Positions 1-8,110 of a DNA stretch of 49,020 nucleotides are shown here, piece after piece. The position numbers and the translations under genes are program-made. The DNA is from an uncultured Lutibacter sp. (GTDB lineage: Bacteria > Bacteroidota > Bacteroidia > Flavobacteriales > Flavobacteriaceae): contig NZ_CALAEQ010000224.1 of the NCBI RefSeq assembly GCF_937891065.1, forward strand, positions 1 through 49,020. The letters run 5' to 3'. Position 1 is the first letter of the stretch. Each line of letters begins with the position of its first letter. Under the pieces are notes generated by a model. The model worked only from the letters and a program-made list of their open reading frames with translations, searched no databases and was not told the origin of the DNA.

Positions 1-1
1 T

Positions 2-898
2 CAATCAGAAAAATATAATTTAGTAGGTTTTTATGATCCTATAAAAGAAAATGCAGTAAAAGTTGAAGCCGAATTTGGCTATAAATCTTTTGAAACCATT
101 CAAGAATTGATTGATGCAGTAGATGTTATTGATATTGTAACTCCTACGCTGTCTCATTTTGATTGCGCTAAAGAAGTCATTGAAAAAGGCAAACATATAT
201 TTATTGAAAAACCAATTACTAAAACTGTTGAGGAAGCTGATGCTTTAATTGAATTATCAAAAAAGCACAACGTAAAAGGTCAGGTTGGTCATGTTGAACG
301 TTTTAACCCTGCGTTTACAGCAGTTAAAGATCTAATCACCAATCCAATGTTTATTGAAACACATAGATTGGCTGAATTTAATTCACGTGGTACCGATGTG
401 CCTGTGGTTTTAGATTTAATGATTCATGATATTGACATTATTTTAAGTGTTGTAAAATCTAAAGTTAAAAGTGTAAATGCAAGTGGTGTTTCTGTAATTA
501 GTGAGACACCAGATATTGCAAATGCTCGTATTGAATTTGAAAACGGTTGTGTTGCAAATTTAACTGCCAGTAGAATTTCTTTGAAAAACATGCGTAAAAC
601 ACGATTTTTTCAACGTGACGCATATATTGCAGTAGATTTCTTTGAAAAAGCAACTGAAGTTGTAAGAATGAAAGATGCACCAAAAGTTCAAGGTGATTTT
701 GATATGGTTTTACAAAATGCTGAAGGCGTTAAAAAGCAAATTTATTTTGAAAATCCGGTTATTGCTAATAATAACGCTATTTTAGATGAATTGGAAACCT
801 TTGCAGATGCCATAAATAATGATACAACACCAATTGTTACTTTAGAACAAGGAACCGAGGCTTTACGTGTAGCGCATTTAATTATTAACGATTTTTAA
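2..898 (+). CDS. Gfo/Idh/MocA-family oxidoreductase (5' end cut by window)
   Basis: The frame is open from base 2, so the gene begins upstream of the window; the first internal ATG is at 107 but the reading before it (NLVGFYDP, then FGYKSFETIQELID) continues the Rossmann domain and should be kept. Visible family features are the DAVDVIDIVTPTLSHFDCAKEVIEKGKHIFIEKP-type segment, in which the EKP motif binds NAD(P) in this family, and GHVERFNPAF. The C-terminal part (LMIHDIDIILSVV, then inhibitor-like beta sheet) is the usual dimer and substrate domain. The family oxidises or reduces sugars and cyclic alcohols; the substrate cannot be read here. The stop at 896-898 is one base from the ATG of the PhzF-like gene, so the two are probably co-transcribed. 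Confidence 0.88.
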   Translation, partial: QSEKYNLVGFYDPIKENAVKVEAEFGYKSFETIQELIDAVDVIDIVTPTLSHFDCAKEVIEKGKHIFIEKPITKTVEEADALIELSKKHNVKGQVGHVERFNPAFTAVKDLITNPMFIETHRLAEFNSRGTDVPVVLDLMIHDIDIILSVVKSKVKSVNASGVSVISETPDIANARIEFENGCVANLTASRISLKNMRKTRFFQRDAYIAVDFFEKATEVVRMKDAPKVQGDFDMVLQNAEGVKKQIYFENPVIANNNAILDELETFADAINNDTTPIVTLEQGTEALRVAHLIINDF

Positions 899-899
899 A

Positions 900-1676
900 A
901 TGACTATTTATCAGGTTGATGCTTTTAACAATGAAATTTTTAAAGGAAACCCAGCAGCGGTAATTCCTTTGAATGAGTGGATTTCAGAAGATTTAATGCA
1001 AGCTATTGCTGAAGAAAATAATTTATCTGAAACTGTTTTCTTTGTTAAAAATGAACAATCTTTTGATATCAGATGGTTTACACCAGCTTGTGAAATTGAT
1101 TTATGTGGGCACGCAACATTAGCTGCAGCACATATTATTTTTACTGAGTTAAATTATGAAGAAAAAATAATAACTTTTAATTCTAAAAGCGGAAACCTTT
1201 CTGTTAAAAAAAATGAAGACTGGTATACATTAAACTTTCCTTCTGAAGAAATTGAAGAAATTGAAACGCCTAAAATTTTAATAGAAGCTTTAAATGTCCC
1301 TATTTTAAGAACGTACAAAGGAACTTGGAAATTAATAGTTGAAGTTGAAGACGAAACTACTATTGCAAATTTAAAACCCAATTTTAGTTTGTTATCTGAA
1401 TTAGAATCAAACGGAATTGGAGTCACCTCAAAAGGAGATAAAGTAGATTTTGTTTCAAGATTTTTCGCCCCAAAACTTGGTATAAATGAAGATCCGGTTA
1501 CTGGGTCAGCTCATACAATATTAATTCCATTTTGGTCCAAAAAGTTAAATAAAACTAATTTGAATGCAGTTCAACTTTCAAAACGAGTTGGTATTTTAAA
1601 ATGTACATTTTTAAACGATCGAGTTGAAATGAGCGGACAAGCAATTACCTATTTAAAAGGAGAATTAAAATTATAA
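900..1676 (+). CDS. PhzF-family isomerase/epimerase-like protein
   Basis: At 258 residues it is close to the usual 260-300 for the PhzF/diaminopimelate-epimerase fold. The N-terminal half carries YQVDAFNNEIFKGNPAAV and NNLSETVFF with the Glu (residue 44) that acts as general acid/base in characterised PhzF proteins, followed by RWFTPACEIDLCGHATLA. The second half has the matching NEDPVTGSAHTILIPFW motif. Most bacterial homologues outside phenazine clusters have no proven substrate, and no other phenazine genes are present, so phenazine synthesis should not be inferred. It starts one base after the preceding stop and ends 9 bases before the next gene, which suggests a three-gene operon. Confidence 0.88.
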   Translation: MTIYQVDAFNNEIFKGNPAAVIPLNEWISEDLMQAIAEENNLSETVFFVKNEQSFDIRWFTPACEIDLCGHATLAAAHIIFTELNYEEKIITFNSKSGNLSVKKNEDWYTLNFPSEEIEEIETPKILIEALNVPILRTYKGTWKLIVEVEDETTIANLKPNFSLLSELESNGIGVTSKGDKVDFVSRFFAPKLGINEDPVTGSAHTILIPFWSKKLNKTNLNAVQLSKRVGILKCTFLNDRVEMSGQAITYLKGELKL

Positions 1677-1685
1677 ATATAAATT

Positions 1686-2573
1686 ATGAAAAATATAGCC
1701 GTTATAGGTGCAGGTACAATGGGTAATGGAATTGCTCATGTTTTTGCTCAAAACAATTACAATATACATTTAATAGATGTTTCTCAGGAAGCTTTAAACA
1801 AAGGACTATCTACAATAACTAAAAATTTAGATAGATTAGTTAGTAAAGAAATAATTTCTGAAGAAATAAAAAGCAAAACATTGGCTAATATTACAACATT
1901 TACTTCTATATCTGAAGGTGTTAAAAATATTGACCTAATTGTTGAAGCTGCTACAGAAAATGTAGATTTAAAGCTTAAAATATTCAAACAATTGGATGAA
2001 GAAGCTCCTGCAAAAGCAATTTTAGCAACAAATACTTCATCTATATCAATTACTAAAATTGCAGCGGTTACAAACCGACCTGATAAAGTTATTGGAATGC
2101 ATTTTATGAACCCAGTACCAATTATGAAATTGGTTGAAATAATTAGAGGTTATAATACGTCTAATGAAGTTACTAAAACCATTATGAAGCTTTCAGAAAG
2201 CTTAAAAAAAGTACCTGTAGAAGTTAATGACTATCCAGGTTTTGTAGCAAATCGAATTTTAATGCCAATGATTAATGAAGCCATTGAAACATTATACAAT
2301 GGCGTTGCTGGTGTTTATGAAATTGATACAGTAATGAAATTAGGAATGGCACATCCAATGGGCCCCTTACAATTAGCTGATTTTATTGGATTAGATGTTT
2401 GCCTATCTATTCTAAATGTTATGCATGATGGATTTAAAAATCCTAAATACGCGCCTTGTCCATTATTAGTTAATATGGTACAAGCAGGTAAACTTGGAAT
2501 AAAATCTGGTGAAGGATTCTATGATTATTCAGAATCACGAAAAGCATCAATCATTTCCAAACAATTTAAATAA
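1686..2573 (+). CDS. 3-hydroxybutyryl-CoA dehydrogenase (3-hydroxyacyl-CoA dehydrogenase family)
   Basis: Single-function 3-hydroxyacyl-CoA dehydrogenase of 295 residues, normal for Hbd/PaaH enzymes. The NAD-binding glycine motif is at residues 8-13 (GAGTMG), the family segment LATNTSSISIT follows, the catalytic His lies in GMHFMNPVP near residue 139, and VEVNDYPGFVANRILMP marks the start of the C-terminal helical domain. It catalyses NAD(P)-linked interconversion of 3-hydroxyacyl-CoA and acetoacetyl-CoA-type substrates in the cytoplasm (fatty-acid, butanoate or phenylacetate metabolism). It is the last gene of the plus-strand run and is followed directly by a strong hairpin terminator. Which pathway it serves is not shown by the neighbours. 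Confidence 0.9.
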   Translation: MKNIAVIGAGTMGNGIAHVFAQNNYNIHLIDVSQEALNKGLSTITKNLDRLVSKEIISEEIKSKTLANITTFTSISEGVKNIDLIVEAATENVDLKLKIFKQLDEEAPAKAILATNTSSISITKIAAVTNRPDKVIGMHFMNPVPIMKLVEIIRGYNTSNEVTKTIMKLSESLKKVPVEVNDYPGFVANRILMPMINEAIETLYNGVAGVYEIDTVMKLGMAHPMGPLQLADFIGLDVCLSILNVMHDGFKNPKYAPCPLLVNMVQAGKLGIKSGEGFYDYSESRKASIISKQFK

Positions 2574-2607
2574 AAAAAAGAGCCGCAAATTGCGGCTCTT
2601 TTTTTTA
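2574..2607. terminator. Bidirectional intrinsic terminator
   Basis: GAGCCGCAA and TTGCGGCTC form a GC-rich stem around a one-base loop (2580-2598). It is flanked by an A run on the left and a T run on the right, so it can end the plus-strand gene above and the convergent minus-strand gene below. Confidence 0.93.
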
Positions 2608-2985
2608 TAGATACTTTAAGAAAAAATCCATCATCCCTTCTTTCAATTCATAATGCATTTTTACAAATGTTGCCATTTCATCTTTCAACATTACTTGTTT
2701 TTCTTGAAATAAAATCTCTGCATTATTTTCAAATTTTGATTGAGCTAATTCTCTTTTCTTCATTCTAATTCTATGTCTTAAATGACCCATCACCTCTCTT
2801 TCACGAATTATTTTATTTTGAAAAGATTCTAACTGCACCAAAACCTCTTTTTCAGGGTTACGAATTGCAATATGCTCTAATTTTTCTTGAAAATAATCCA
2901 TTTCACCTTCCTGAAACTTCAACTCTCTTTTCCAAACATCTAAATTGAAATTTAAATCACTTAAGTAAACTAACTGACTTTCCAT
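2605..2985 (-). CDS. Conserved charged coiled-coil protein of unknown function
   Basis: I do not recognise a family for this 126-residue protein. It starts MESQLVYLSDLNFNLDVWK and is almost entirely predicted helix rich in Glu, Lys, Gln and Arg (ELKFQEGEMDYFQEKLEHI, then REREVMGHLRHRIRMKKREL), so a cytoplasmic coiled coil is likely. There is no signal peptide or membrane segment. It stands alone on the minus strand: it converges on the dehydrogenase gene through the shared terminator, and the efflux operon on the same strand ends 180 bases upstream. Codon use and composition match neighbouring genes, so it is probably a real, lineage-restricted gene. Confidence 0.7.
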   Translation of the reverse strand: MESQLVYLSDLNFNLDVWKRELKFQEGEMDYFQEKLEHIAIRNPEKEVLVQLESFQNKIIREREVMGHLRHRIRMKKRELAQSKFENNAEILFQEKQVMLKDEMATFVKMHYELKEGMMDFFLKYL

Positions 2986-3109
2986 ACGCTATCTGCTTTT
3001 TAAAATTTTAATACTATAAATTTCTAACAATTATTTTAATTTGAATCTGACAAAAATCATATATAATTAAATCAGTACAAATTAAACTAAAAGTATTTGT
3101 ATAAAGATA

Positions 3110-3145
3110 TAAAAAAAGCGATTTAATTTAAATTAAATCGCTTTT
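3110..3145 (-). terminator. Terminator of the efflux operon
   Basis: AAAAGCGATTTAATT is followed by its inverted copy as one long perfect palindrome (3114-3145). On the minus strand a T run follows at 3117-3111. It lies just downstream of the adaptor gene that ends at 3168. Confidence 0.85.
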
Positions 3146-3167
3146 AAATTTTATAAAAAAACACTAA

Positions 3168-4283
3168 TTAGTCATTACCATTTTCCTCTTCTTCTTTTTT
3201 AGATGTTTTATTCCAAATTTTTATTTCATCTTCAATAGTTACTCCCGAAAGTATTTCTACATTAATCCCATCAGAAATTCCTAATTCTACATCACGTTTT
3301 TCAAACGTTTGATCACCTGTTTTAACATCTACATAAGGTAATTCAGTTTTTTTATCAAACTGCAATAAGGCTTCTTTTATTGAAAGAACACTATCTTTCT
3401 TCTCTAAAACTATATCTGCGTTTGCACTATAGCCTGCACGAACAAAAAATTCATCATCTAAAGTTACATCACCTTTTATTTTAAACTGTACTGCTCCATT
3501 TTCTTCAGTACCTTTTGGGGCGATAAAGTTTAATTTTGCAGGATATTTTTTCTTTTCAATAGCTCCCAAAGAAACTTCTAAAACAGTACCTTTTTTAATT
3601 TTCCCAACCTCAGCTTCATCAACTTTTCCTTCAAAAATCATTTTTGTCATATCTGCAATAGTTGCAATAGTTGTCCCTGCATTAAAAGTATTACTTTCAA
3701 TTACTTGTGTACCTCTACGAACTGGAATTTCTAAAATTGTACCAGAAATTTCAGCTTTCACATAAGTGTTTGCAGTTTTCCCCATACCTGCTGCTGATCC
3801 TTTTTTAATAATATCCAAATTATTTTGAGCATTATTTAAATCTTGCTTAGCGCTATTAAAATTTAATTCAGCAGTTTCAAATTCTTGACGAGATACTACA
3901 CCTTTTTCAAATAATCCTTTATTTCTTTCAAATAATATTTTAGTATTATCATAACGAAGTTGAGATGTTTTAACACTTCCTTGAGCACTATTTAATGATT
4001 GCACATTTGGAACTACTCTAATAGTAGCTATTAAATCACCTATTTTTACTTCTGCTCCTTCTTCAACAAATATTTCTTCAATAATCCCTGAGACTTTTGG
4101 CTTTATTTCAGCTTCTTCTAAAGGAACTACTTTACCTGTAGCTACCGTTTTTCTAACAATATTAGTTTTAAATGGTTTTTCTGTTTCATATTGTATTGGA
4201 GATTTGCTATTCTTAACTCCAAACCAGACTAAAACAGCTATAAGTGCCAATCCTATTCCTCCAAAAATTAATGTTTTTTTCAT
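3168..4283 (-). CDS. HlyD/MacA-like periplasmic adaptor subunit of an efflux ABC transporter
   Basis: A 371-residue membrane-fusion protein. An N-terminal anchor (about residues 4-22, LIFGGIGLALIAVLVWFGV) precedes the first lipoyl half (ATGKVVPLEEAEIKPKVSGII). A short helical hairpin around residues 95-165 (SAQGSVKTSQLRYDNTK to NNAQNNLDII) is followed by the second lipoyl half and beta-barrel domains. Adaptors of this type connect an inner-membrane ABC permease to an outer-membrane TolC-like channel. It is the last gene of the minus-strand operon, 86 bases downstream of the first permease. No outer-membrane factor is encoded in the cluster, so one must be recruited from elsewhere. The substrate (macrolide, lipoprotein, peptide or siderophore) cannot be told from sequence. 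Confidence 0.9.
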   Translation of the reverse strand: MKKTLIFGGIGLALIAVLVWFGVKNSKSPIQYETEKPFKTNIVRKTVATGKVVPLEEAEIKPKVSGIIEEIFVEEGAEVKIGDLIATIRVVPNVQSLNSAQGSVKTSQLRYDNTKILFERNKGLFEKGVVSRQEFETAELNFNSAKQDLNNAQNNLDIIKKGSAAGMGKTANTYVKAEISGTILEIPVRRGTQVIESNTFNAGTTIATIADMTKMIFEGKVDEAEVGKIKKGTVLEVSLGAIEKKKYPAKLNFIAPKGTEENGAVQFKIKGDVTLDDEFFVRAGYSANADIVLEKKDSVLSIKEALLQFDKKTELPYVDVKTGDQTFEKRDVELGISDGINVEILSGVTIEDEIKIWNKTSKKEEEENGND

Positions 4284-4369
4284 TTGTTTATTTTTTATTG
4301 AATGATTTAAAAATTTAAAGATTTTAAAAATTATTTATTTATAATTATCAATTCTGAATTGACAATTAA

Positions 4370-5614
4370 TTACTCTTCTCTTAATGCTTCAATTGGTCTA
4401 ATACTTACAGCTGTATGCGCAGGAATTAATCCTATTAAAGTTCCTAACACAATTAATGTTAAGGCCGCAATTAACACTACAGGAATATTAACAGTTGGGT
4501 TTGAAAGTACCGACTCGGGTCCTTGTCCCAAAGTTGCATCAATTAACATTAATACCAAGCCTCCAAAAATAATTCCTAGTGCACCCGCTATACTTGTTAG
4601 AAATACTGATTCTAAAATGATTTGACGTTTTATTTCCCAAGGTTTTGCTCCAATTGCTCTTCTTATTCCTATTTCATTAGTTCGCTCCTTTACTGTTATT
4701 AATAAAATATTCCCAATCGCAAAAACACCTGCTATTAAAGTTGCTATACCTACAAACCAAGTTAAAAATTGCATACCTGTTAAAAATCCTGTTATTTTTG
4801 CTATCTCTTTTCCTAAGTTAAAACTTCCAAATGCTCTATCATCTTTTGGGTGAACTTTATGCAAATTTTTTAATAGTAATTTAATATCTGCTTCAATTTG
4901 AGTAATATCAAATTCAGGTTTACCTGTAATCATCATCCAACCAATACTATCACCTCTATTATACACTTGCTGAAATGTTGTAAAAGGAATATGTATATTT
5001 CCTTGTGGCCCACCAGAACCAACTTGTCCTTGCTTATACATTCCAACCACAATATAATTAATATCATTAATTTTAATATAAGTTCCAATAGGATATTCAT
5101 CTATATCAAATAATTGCTTGTAAATTTCTTCTTCAATTACACAAACTTTTTTCTTTTCCTTTATATCATTATCATTAATAAACCTACCGTAAACTAGGTC
5201 TTTCTTTTGTACTTTATCTAATTCTGGATAGTCTCCAAAAATTCCAAAAGTTCCAGATTTAAAATTATTAATAGCCATCGCCTGAGTTTGATGACGTGGT
5301 ACTACAAATTCTAATCCTTTAATTTCATTTTTAATACTTTCTAAATCAGACATTTTCAGGGTAAGACTTTTACCTTCTTGAAATCCTTTAAACGGTTTAC
5401 TTGTTTGTTGTGCCCAAACAAAAACACTATTTGTTGCAAAACTTCCAAATAATTTATTAAAATTATTTTCCATCCCTCTAGCTAAACCTAATAAAACAAC
5501 CAACAAAAACATTCCCCACATTACACCAATTATTGTAATACCAGTTCGCATTTTATTTTTACGAATGCTACTGTATATTTCTTGCCAGGTATCTTTATCA
5601 AATAAAAACTTCAT
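4370..5614 (-). CDS. MacB-like ABC transporter permease (FtsX superfamily)
   Basis: 414 residues with the MacB_PCD plus FtsX architecture. The first transmembrane helix (about 21-45) follows the typical IYSSIRKNKMRTGITIIGVMWGMF start; a periplasmic domain spans roughly residues 50-275; three C-terminal helices end in IPAHTAVSIRPIEALREE. The segment VKERTNEIGIRRAIGAKPWEI is the cytoplasmic coupling motif of the family. It sits 2 bases downstream of a second, related permease, so the transporter is probably a heterodimer of the two permeases driven by the separate ATPase rather than the single-chain MacB of enterobacteria. Confidence 0.92.
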   Translation of the reverse strand: MKFLFDKDTWQEIYSSIRKNKMRTGITIIGVMWGMFLLVVLLGLARGMENNFNKLFGSFATNSVFVWAQQTSKPFKGFQEGKSLTLKMSDLESIKNEIKGLEFVVPRHQTQAMAINNFKSGTFGIFGDYPELDKVQKKDLVYGRFINDNDIKEKKKVCVIEEEIYKQLFDIDEYPIGTYIKINDINYIVVGMYKQGQVGSGGPQGNIHIPFTTFQQVYNRGDSIGWMMITGKPEFDITQIEADIKLLLKNLHKVHPKDDRAFGSFNLGKEIAKITGFLTGMQFLTWFVGIATLIAGVFAIGNILLITVKERTNEIGIRRAIGAKPWEIKRQIILESVFLTSIAGALGIIFGGLVLMLIDATLGQGPESVLSNPTVNIPVVLIAALTLIVLGTLIGLIPAHTAVSIRPIEALREE

Positions 5615-5616
5615 AA

Positions 5617-6846
5617 TTATTCGTCGTTTAATGCTACAATTGGTTTAATGCTTGCTGCTCTTTTTGCAGGTATATAACCTGCAATTGTTCCTGCAATTAT
5701 AAGTATAATAGTTGCTCCCACAACAACATAGGTTTCAACACTTGGATTAATAATAAAATATTTTTCTAAACTGTCACCAATAGCTCTTAAAGCAAAAACA
5801 CCTAACATTAAACCAGAATAACCTGCAAGTGCTGTAACAAATATAGATTCCATCATAATCATTCCAATAATTGAATTTGGTGTTGCTCCCAAAGCTTTTC
5901 TAATACCCAATTCTTTAGTTCGTTCTTTTACGATATAAACCATTATGTTACTTATACCTATAATACCAGCTATTAAAGTCCCAAGTGCAATAAATATTAT
6001 TAAAATATTAAGAACCAACATAAATTGTTGTACATTTTTAGTTCCTTCAGCATAATTACGAACTCGAATTGCTCCTTGGTCTCTTGGATCAACATTGTGT
6101 TTTTCTTTTAGCATTTTGGTTAACAAATTACTAAAAGCTAAAGCTTCATCAACACTTAATTCTGGATTGAATGTAAGCCCAATATAATCTATTTCATCAT
6201 TTGGCTTATACATTCCTTGCATTGTTGTAAAAGGTGTATAAATAAAACGTTCATCATTATCACCTCCTGGGTCGTTAAATACTCCAACAACTTTATAGGA
6301 AATGCCTTCCATATTAATGTTTTTACCAACAGCACTTAGACTTCCAAATAAATCTTTTTCTACTAATCGTCCCACTGCAGCAACTTTGGCTCTTTTTTCA
6401 ATATCTAAATACGATAAAAATCTTCCATCTTGGATTACAGCAGATTCTAAAGGTTGATAATCAGGATAAACTCCTCTAATAGTATACCTGTTTTGTTCCC
6501 CTTTATAAATTACTTGCATACTACGTTGAATATTTGGGCTGAAATATTGAATTTCATCCTCAAATTTATCATTCATAAATTTAGAATCATCATCTCTAAA
6601 TTGAATTCTTCTACCACTTTGTAAACCCTTATATGGTTTTGTAGTATTCCCAGAATTAATATAAATTGAATTTTGTGAATCTCCCGCAAATTGTTTCTCA
6701 AACGTATGTTTTAAACCATTCCCAATACCAAATAGTAAGGTAAAAAGTAAAATAGCAAATGATATTGTAAAACCCGATAAGGCAGTTCGTAGCTTGTTTT
6801 TACTTATCGCTTGAAAAATTTCGCGCCAACGGTCTAAATCGAACAT
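5617..6846 (-). CDS. MacB-like ABC transporter permease (FtsX superfamily)
   Basis: 409 residues, paralogous to the next gene downstream and of the same layout: MFDLDRWREIFQAISKNKLRTAL start, one helix at about 20-42, large periplasmic domain, three C-terminal helices and the final IPAKRAASIKPIVALNDE. The coupling segment VKERTKELGIRKALGATPNSI is intact. It starts 2 bases after the ATPase gene ends and stops 2 bases before the second permease, so the three are clearly one transcription unit. Family knowledge says such permeases transmit ATPase motion mechanically to periplasmic adaptors instead of passing substrate through the membrane. Confidence 0.92.
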   Translation of the reverse strand: MFDLDRWREIFQAISKNKLRTALSGFTISFAILLFTLLFGIGNGLKHTFEKQFAGDSQNSIYINSGNTTKPYKGLQSGRRIQFRDDDSKFMNDKFEDEIQYFSPNIQRSMQVIYKGEQNRYTIRGVYPDYQPLESAVIQDGRFLSYLDIEKRAKVAAVGRLVEKDLFGSLSAVGKNINMEGISYKVVGVFNDPGGDNDERFIYTPFTTMQGMYKPNDEIDYIGLTFNPELSVDEALAFSNLLTKMLKEKHNVDPRDQGAIRVRNYAEGTKNVQQFMLVLNILIIFIALGTLIAGIIGISNIMVYIVKERTKELGIRKALGATPNSIIGMIMMESIFVTALAGYSGLMLGVFALRAIGDSLEKYFIINPSVETYVVVGATIILIIAGTIAGYIPAKRAASIKPIVALNDE

Positions 6847-6848
6847 AA

Positions 6849-7541
6849 TTAAGCGTTTACATTTTTATTAACTTTCTCATCACTTATTATTACACCATCC
6901 TTTAAACGAACAATTCTGTCTGTTTGCGCTGCAATGTCTTCTTCATGTGTAATTACAAAAACGGTCATCCCCTCTCTGTTAATATCTTTCAATAATTCCA
7001 TTACAGAATCTGAAGTTGCTGAATCTAAAGCTCCTGTAGGCTCATCAGCTAAAACTACTTTAGGGTTTGTTGCCAAAGCACGTGCAACTGCTACTCGCTG
7101 TTTTTCACCACCTGAAAGTTCACTTGGTAAATGGTTGGCTCTATCTTTTAAGCCTACTTTATCTAAATATTTTAAAGCAATTTCTTGACGTTCTTTTCTC
7201 CCCAAACCTTGATAATATAAAGGGAGTGCTACATTTTCTACAGCAGTTTTATAAGTTATTAAGTTAAATGATTGAAATACAAAACCTAAAAATTTATTTC
7301 TAAGTATTGCTGCCTTTTTTTCATCTAAATTTTCAATTAATTGTCCGTTTAAATAATAGTTACCTTCATCATGACCATCTAATAAACCAACTATATTTAA
7401 CAACGTTGATTTTCCAGAACCTGATGAACCCATAATAGCTACAAATTCACCTTCCTTAATATGTAAATCTAGCCCCTTTAATACATGGAGAGAATCTTTT
7501 CCCATTGGGTAAGATTTATGCAGTTTTTCAATCTTAATCAT
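6849..7541 (-). CDS. LolD/MacB-type ABC transporter ATP-binding protein
   Basis: A 230-residue ATPase, the standard size for LolD-type subunits. Walker A is at residues 38-46 (GSSGSGKST), the Q-loop in VFQSFNLITYKTAVENVALPL, the signature LSGGEKQRVA near residue 144, and Walker B as VVLADEPTGALDS, followed by the H-loop VITHEE. It is the first gene of the efflux operon and probably powers both downstream permeases. Upstream (7542-7640) is an AT-rich divergent promoter region shared with the DCC-family gene; I could not place a consensus -7 element for this strand. Confidence 0.93.
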   Translation of the reverse strand: MIKIEKLHKSYPMGKDSLHVLKGLDLHIKEGEFVAIMGSSGSGKSTLLNIVGLLDGHDEGNYYLNGQLIENLDEKKAAILRNKFLGFVFQSFNLITYKTAVENVALPLYYQGLGRKERQEIALKYLDKVGLKDRANHLPSELSGGEKQRVAVARALATNPKVVLADEPTGALDSATSDSVMELLKDINREGMTVFVITHEEDIAAQTDRIVRLKDGVIISDEKVNKNVNA

Positions 7542-7628
7542 TTGGTTTGTTGTTTTAAACGAATTTATGAATTGCTACTTAAAATAGTTATTAATATTTT
7601 GTTAAAACAAATTAAATTTTTTAAAATG

Positions 7629-7636
7629 TAACTTTG
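7629..7636 (+). promoter_or_regulatory. -7 promoter element TAACTTTG
   Basis: Exact match to the Bacteroidota -7 consensus TAnnTTTG, ending 4 bases before the ATG at 7641. The message would be leaderless or nearly so. Confidence 0.6.
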
Positions 7637-7640
7637 TTTT

Positions 7641-8054
7641 ATGAACAATTCTAAAGGTAAATCAATTATTCTTTTTGATGGTGTTTGCAATCTTTGCAAC
7701 TCATCTGTAAATTTTATCATAAAACATGATAAAAAAACACAATTTGTATTTACCTCACTTCAATCAGACGTCGCAAAAGAAATTTTGTTACAGTTCAACA
7801 TAAAAAAATTAAATTTAGATACTATTGTTCTAATAGATAATGGTAAAATTTATGAAAAATCTACAGCGGTATTAAAAATTTTAAAACATTTAAATGGAGG
7901 TTATAAATTACTTTATGCGTTTATGATATTCCCAAAATTCATACGTGATTGGGTATATAGTTGTATTGCAAAAAATCGTTATAAATGGTTTGGTAAAAAA
8001 GACAATTGTATGATTCCTACACTTGAAATTAAAAGTCGGTTTTTAGAATATTAA
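7641..8054 (+). CDS. DCC-family thiol-disulfide oxidoreductase-like protein (DUF393)
   Basis: 137 residues, typical for DUF393. The family-naming motif is present: ILFDGVCNLCNSSVNFIIKHD, with Asp13 and a CxxC pair at Cys16 and Cys19. Conserved downstream segments are FTSLQSDVAKEIL, LIDNGKIYEKSTAVLKILKHL and PKFIRDWVYSCIAKNRYKWFGK. The CxxC suggests a thioredoxin-like redox role, but no biochemical function is firmly established for the family. The gene stands alone between its own -7 element and a strong bidirectional terminator. Confidence 0.88.
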   Translation: MNNSKGKSIILFDGVCNLCNSSVNFIIKHDKKTQFVFTSLQSDVAKEILLQFNIKKLNLDTIVLIDNGKIYEKSTAVLKILKHLNGGYKLLYAFMIFPKFIRDWVYSCIAKNRYKWFGKKDNCMIPTLEIKSRFLEY

Positions 8055-8070
8055 ATATAATTAATTTTAT

Positions 8071-8108
8071 AATAAAAATGAGGAGTTTGTTAGCTCCTCA
8101 TTTTTATT
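8071..8108. terminator. Bidirectional intrinsic terminator
   Basis: A 15-bp stem (AATAAAAATGAGGAG with its complement) around an 8-base loop, T-rich on both strands. It separates the convergent DCC gene and the symporter. Confidence 0.9.
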
Positions 8109-8110
8109 AA

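Noticed and set aside
900-1676. Phenazine biosynthesis
   Set aside because: PhzF-like proteins are widespread without phenazines and no other phz gene is present.
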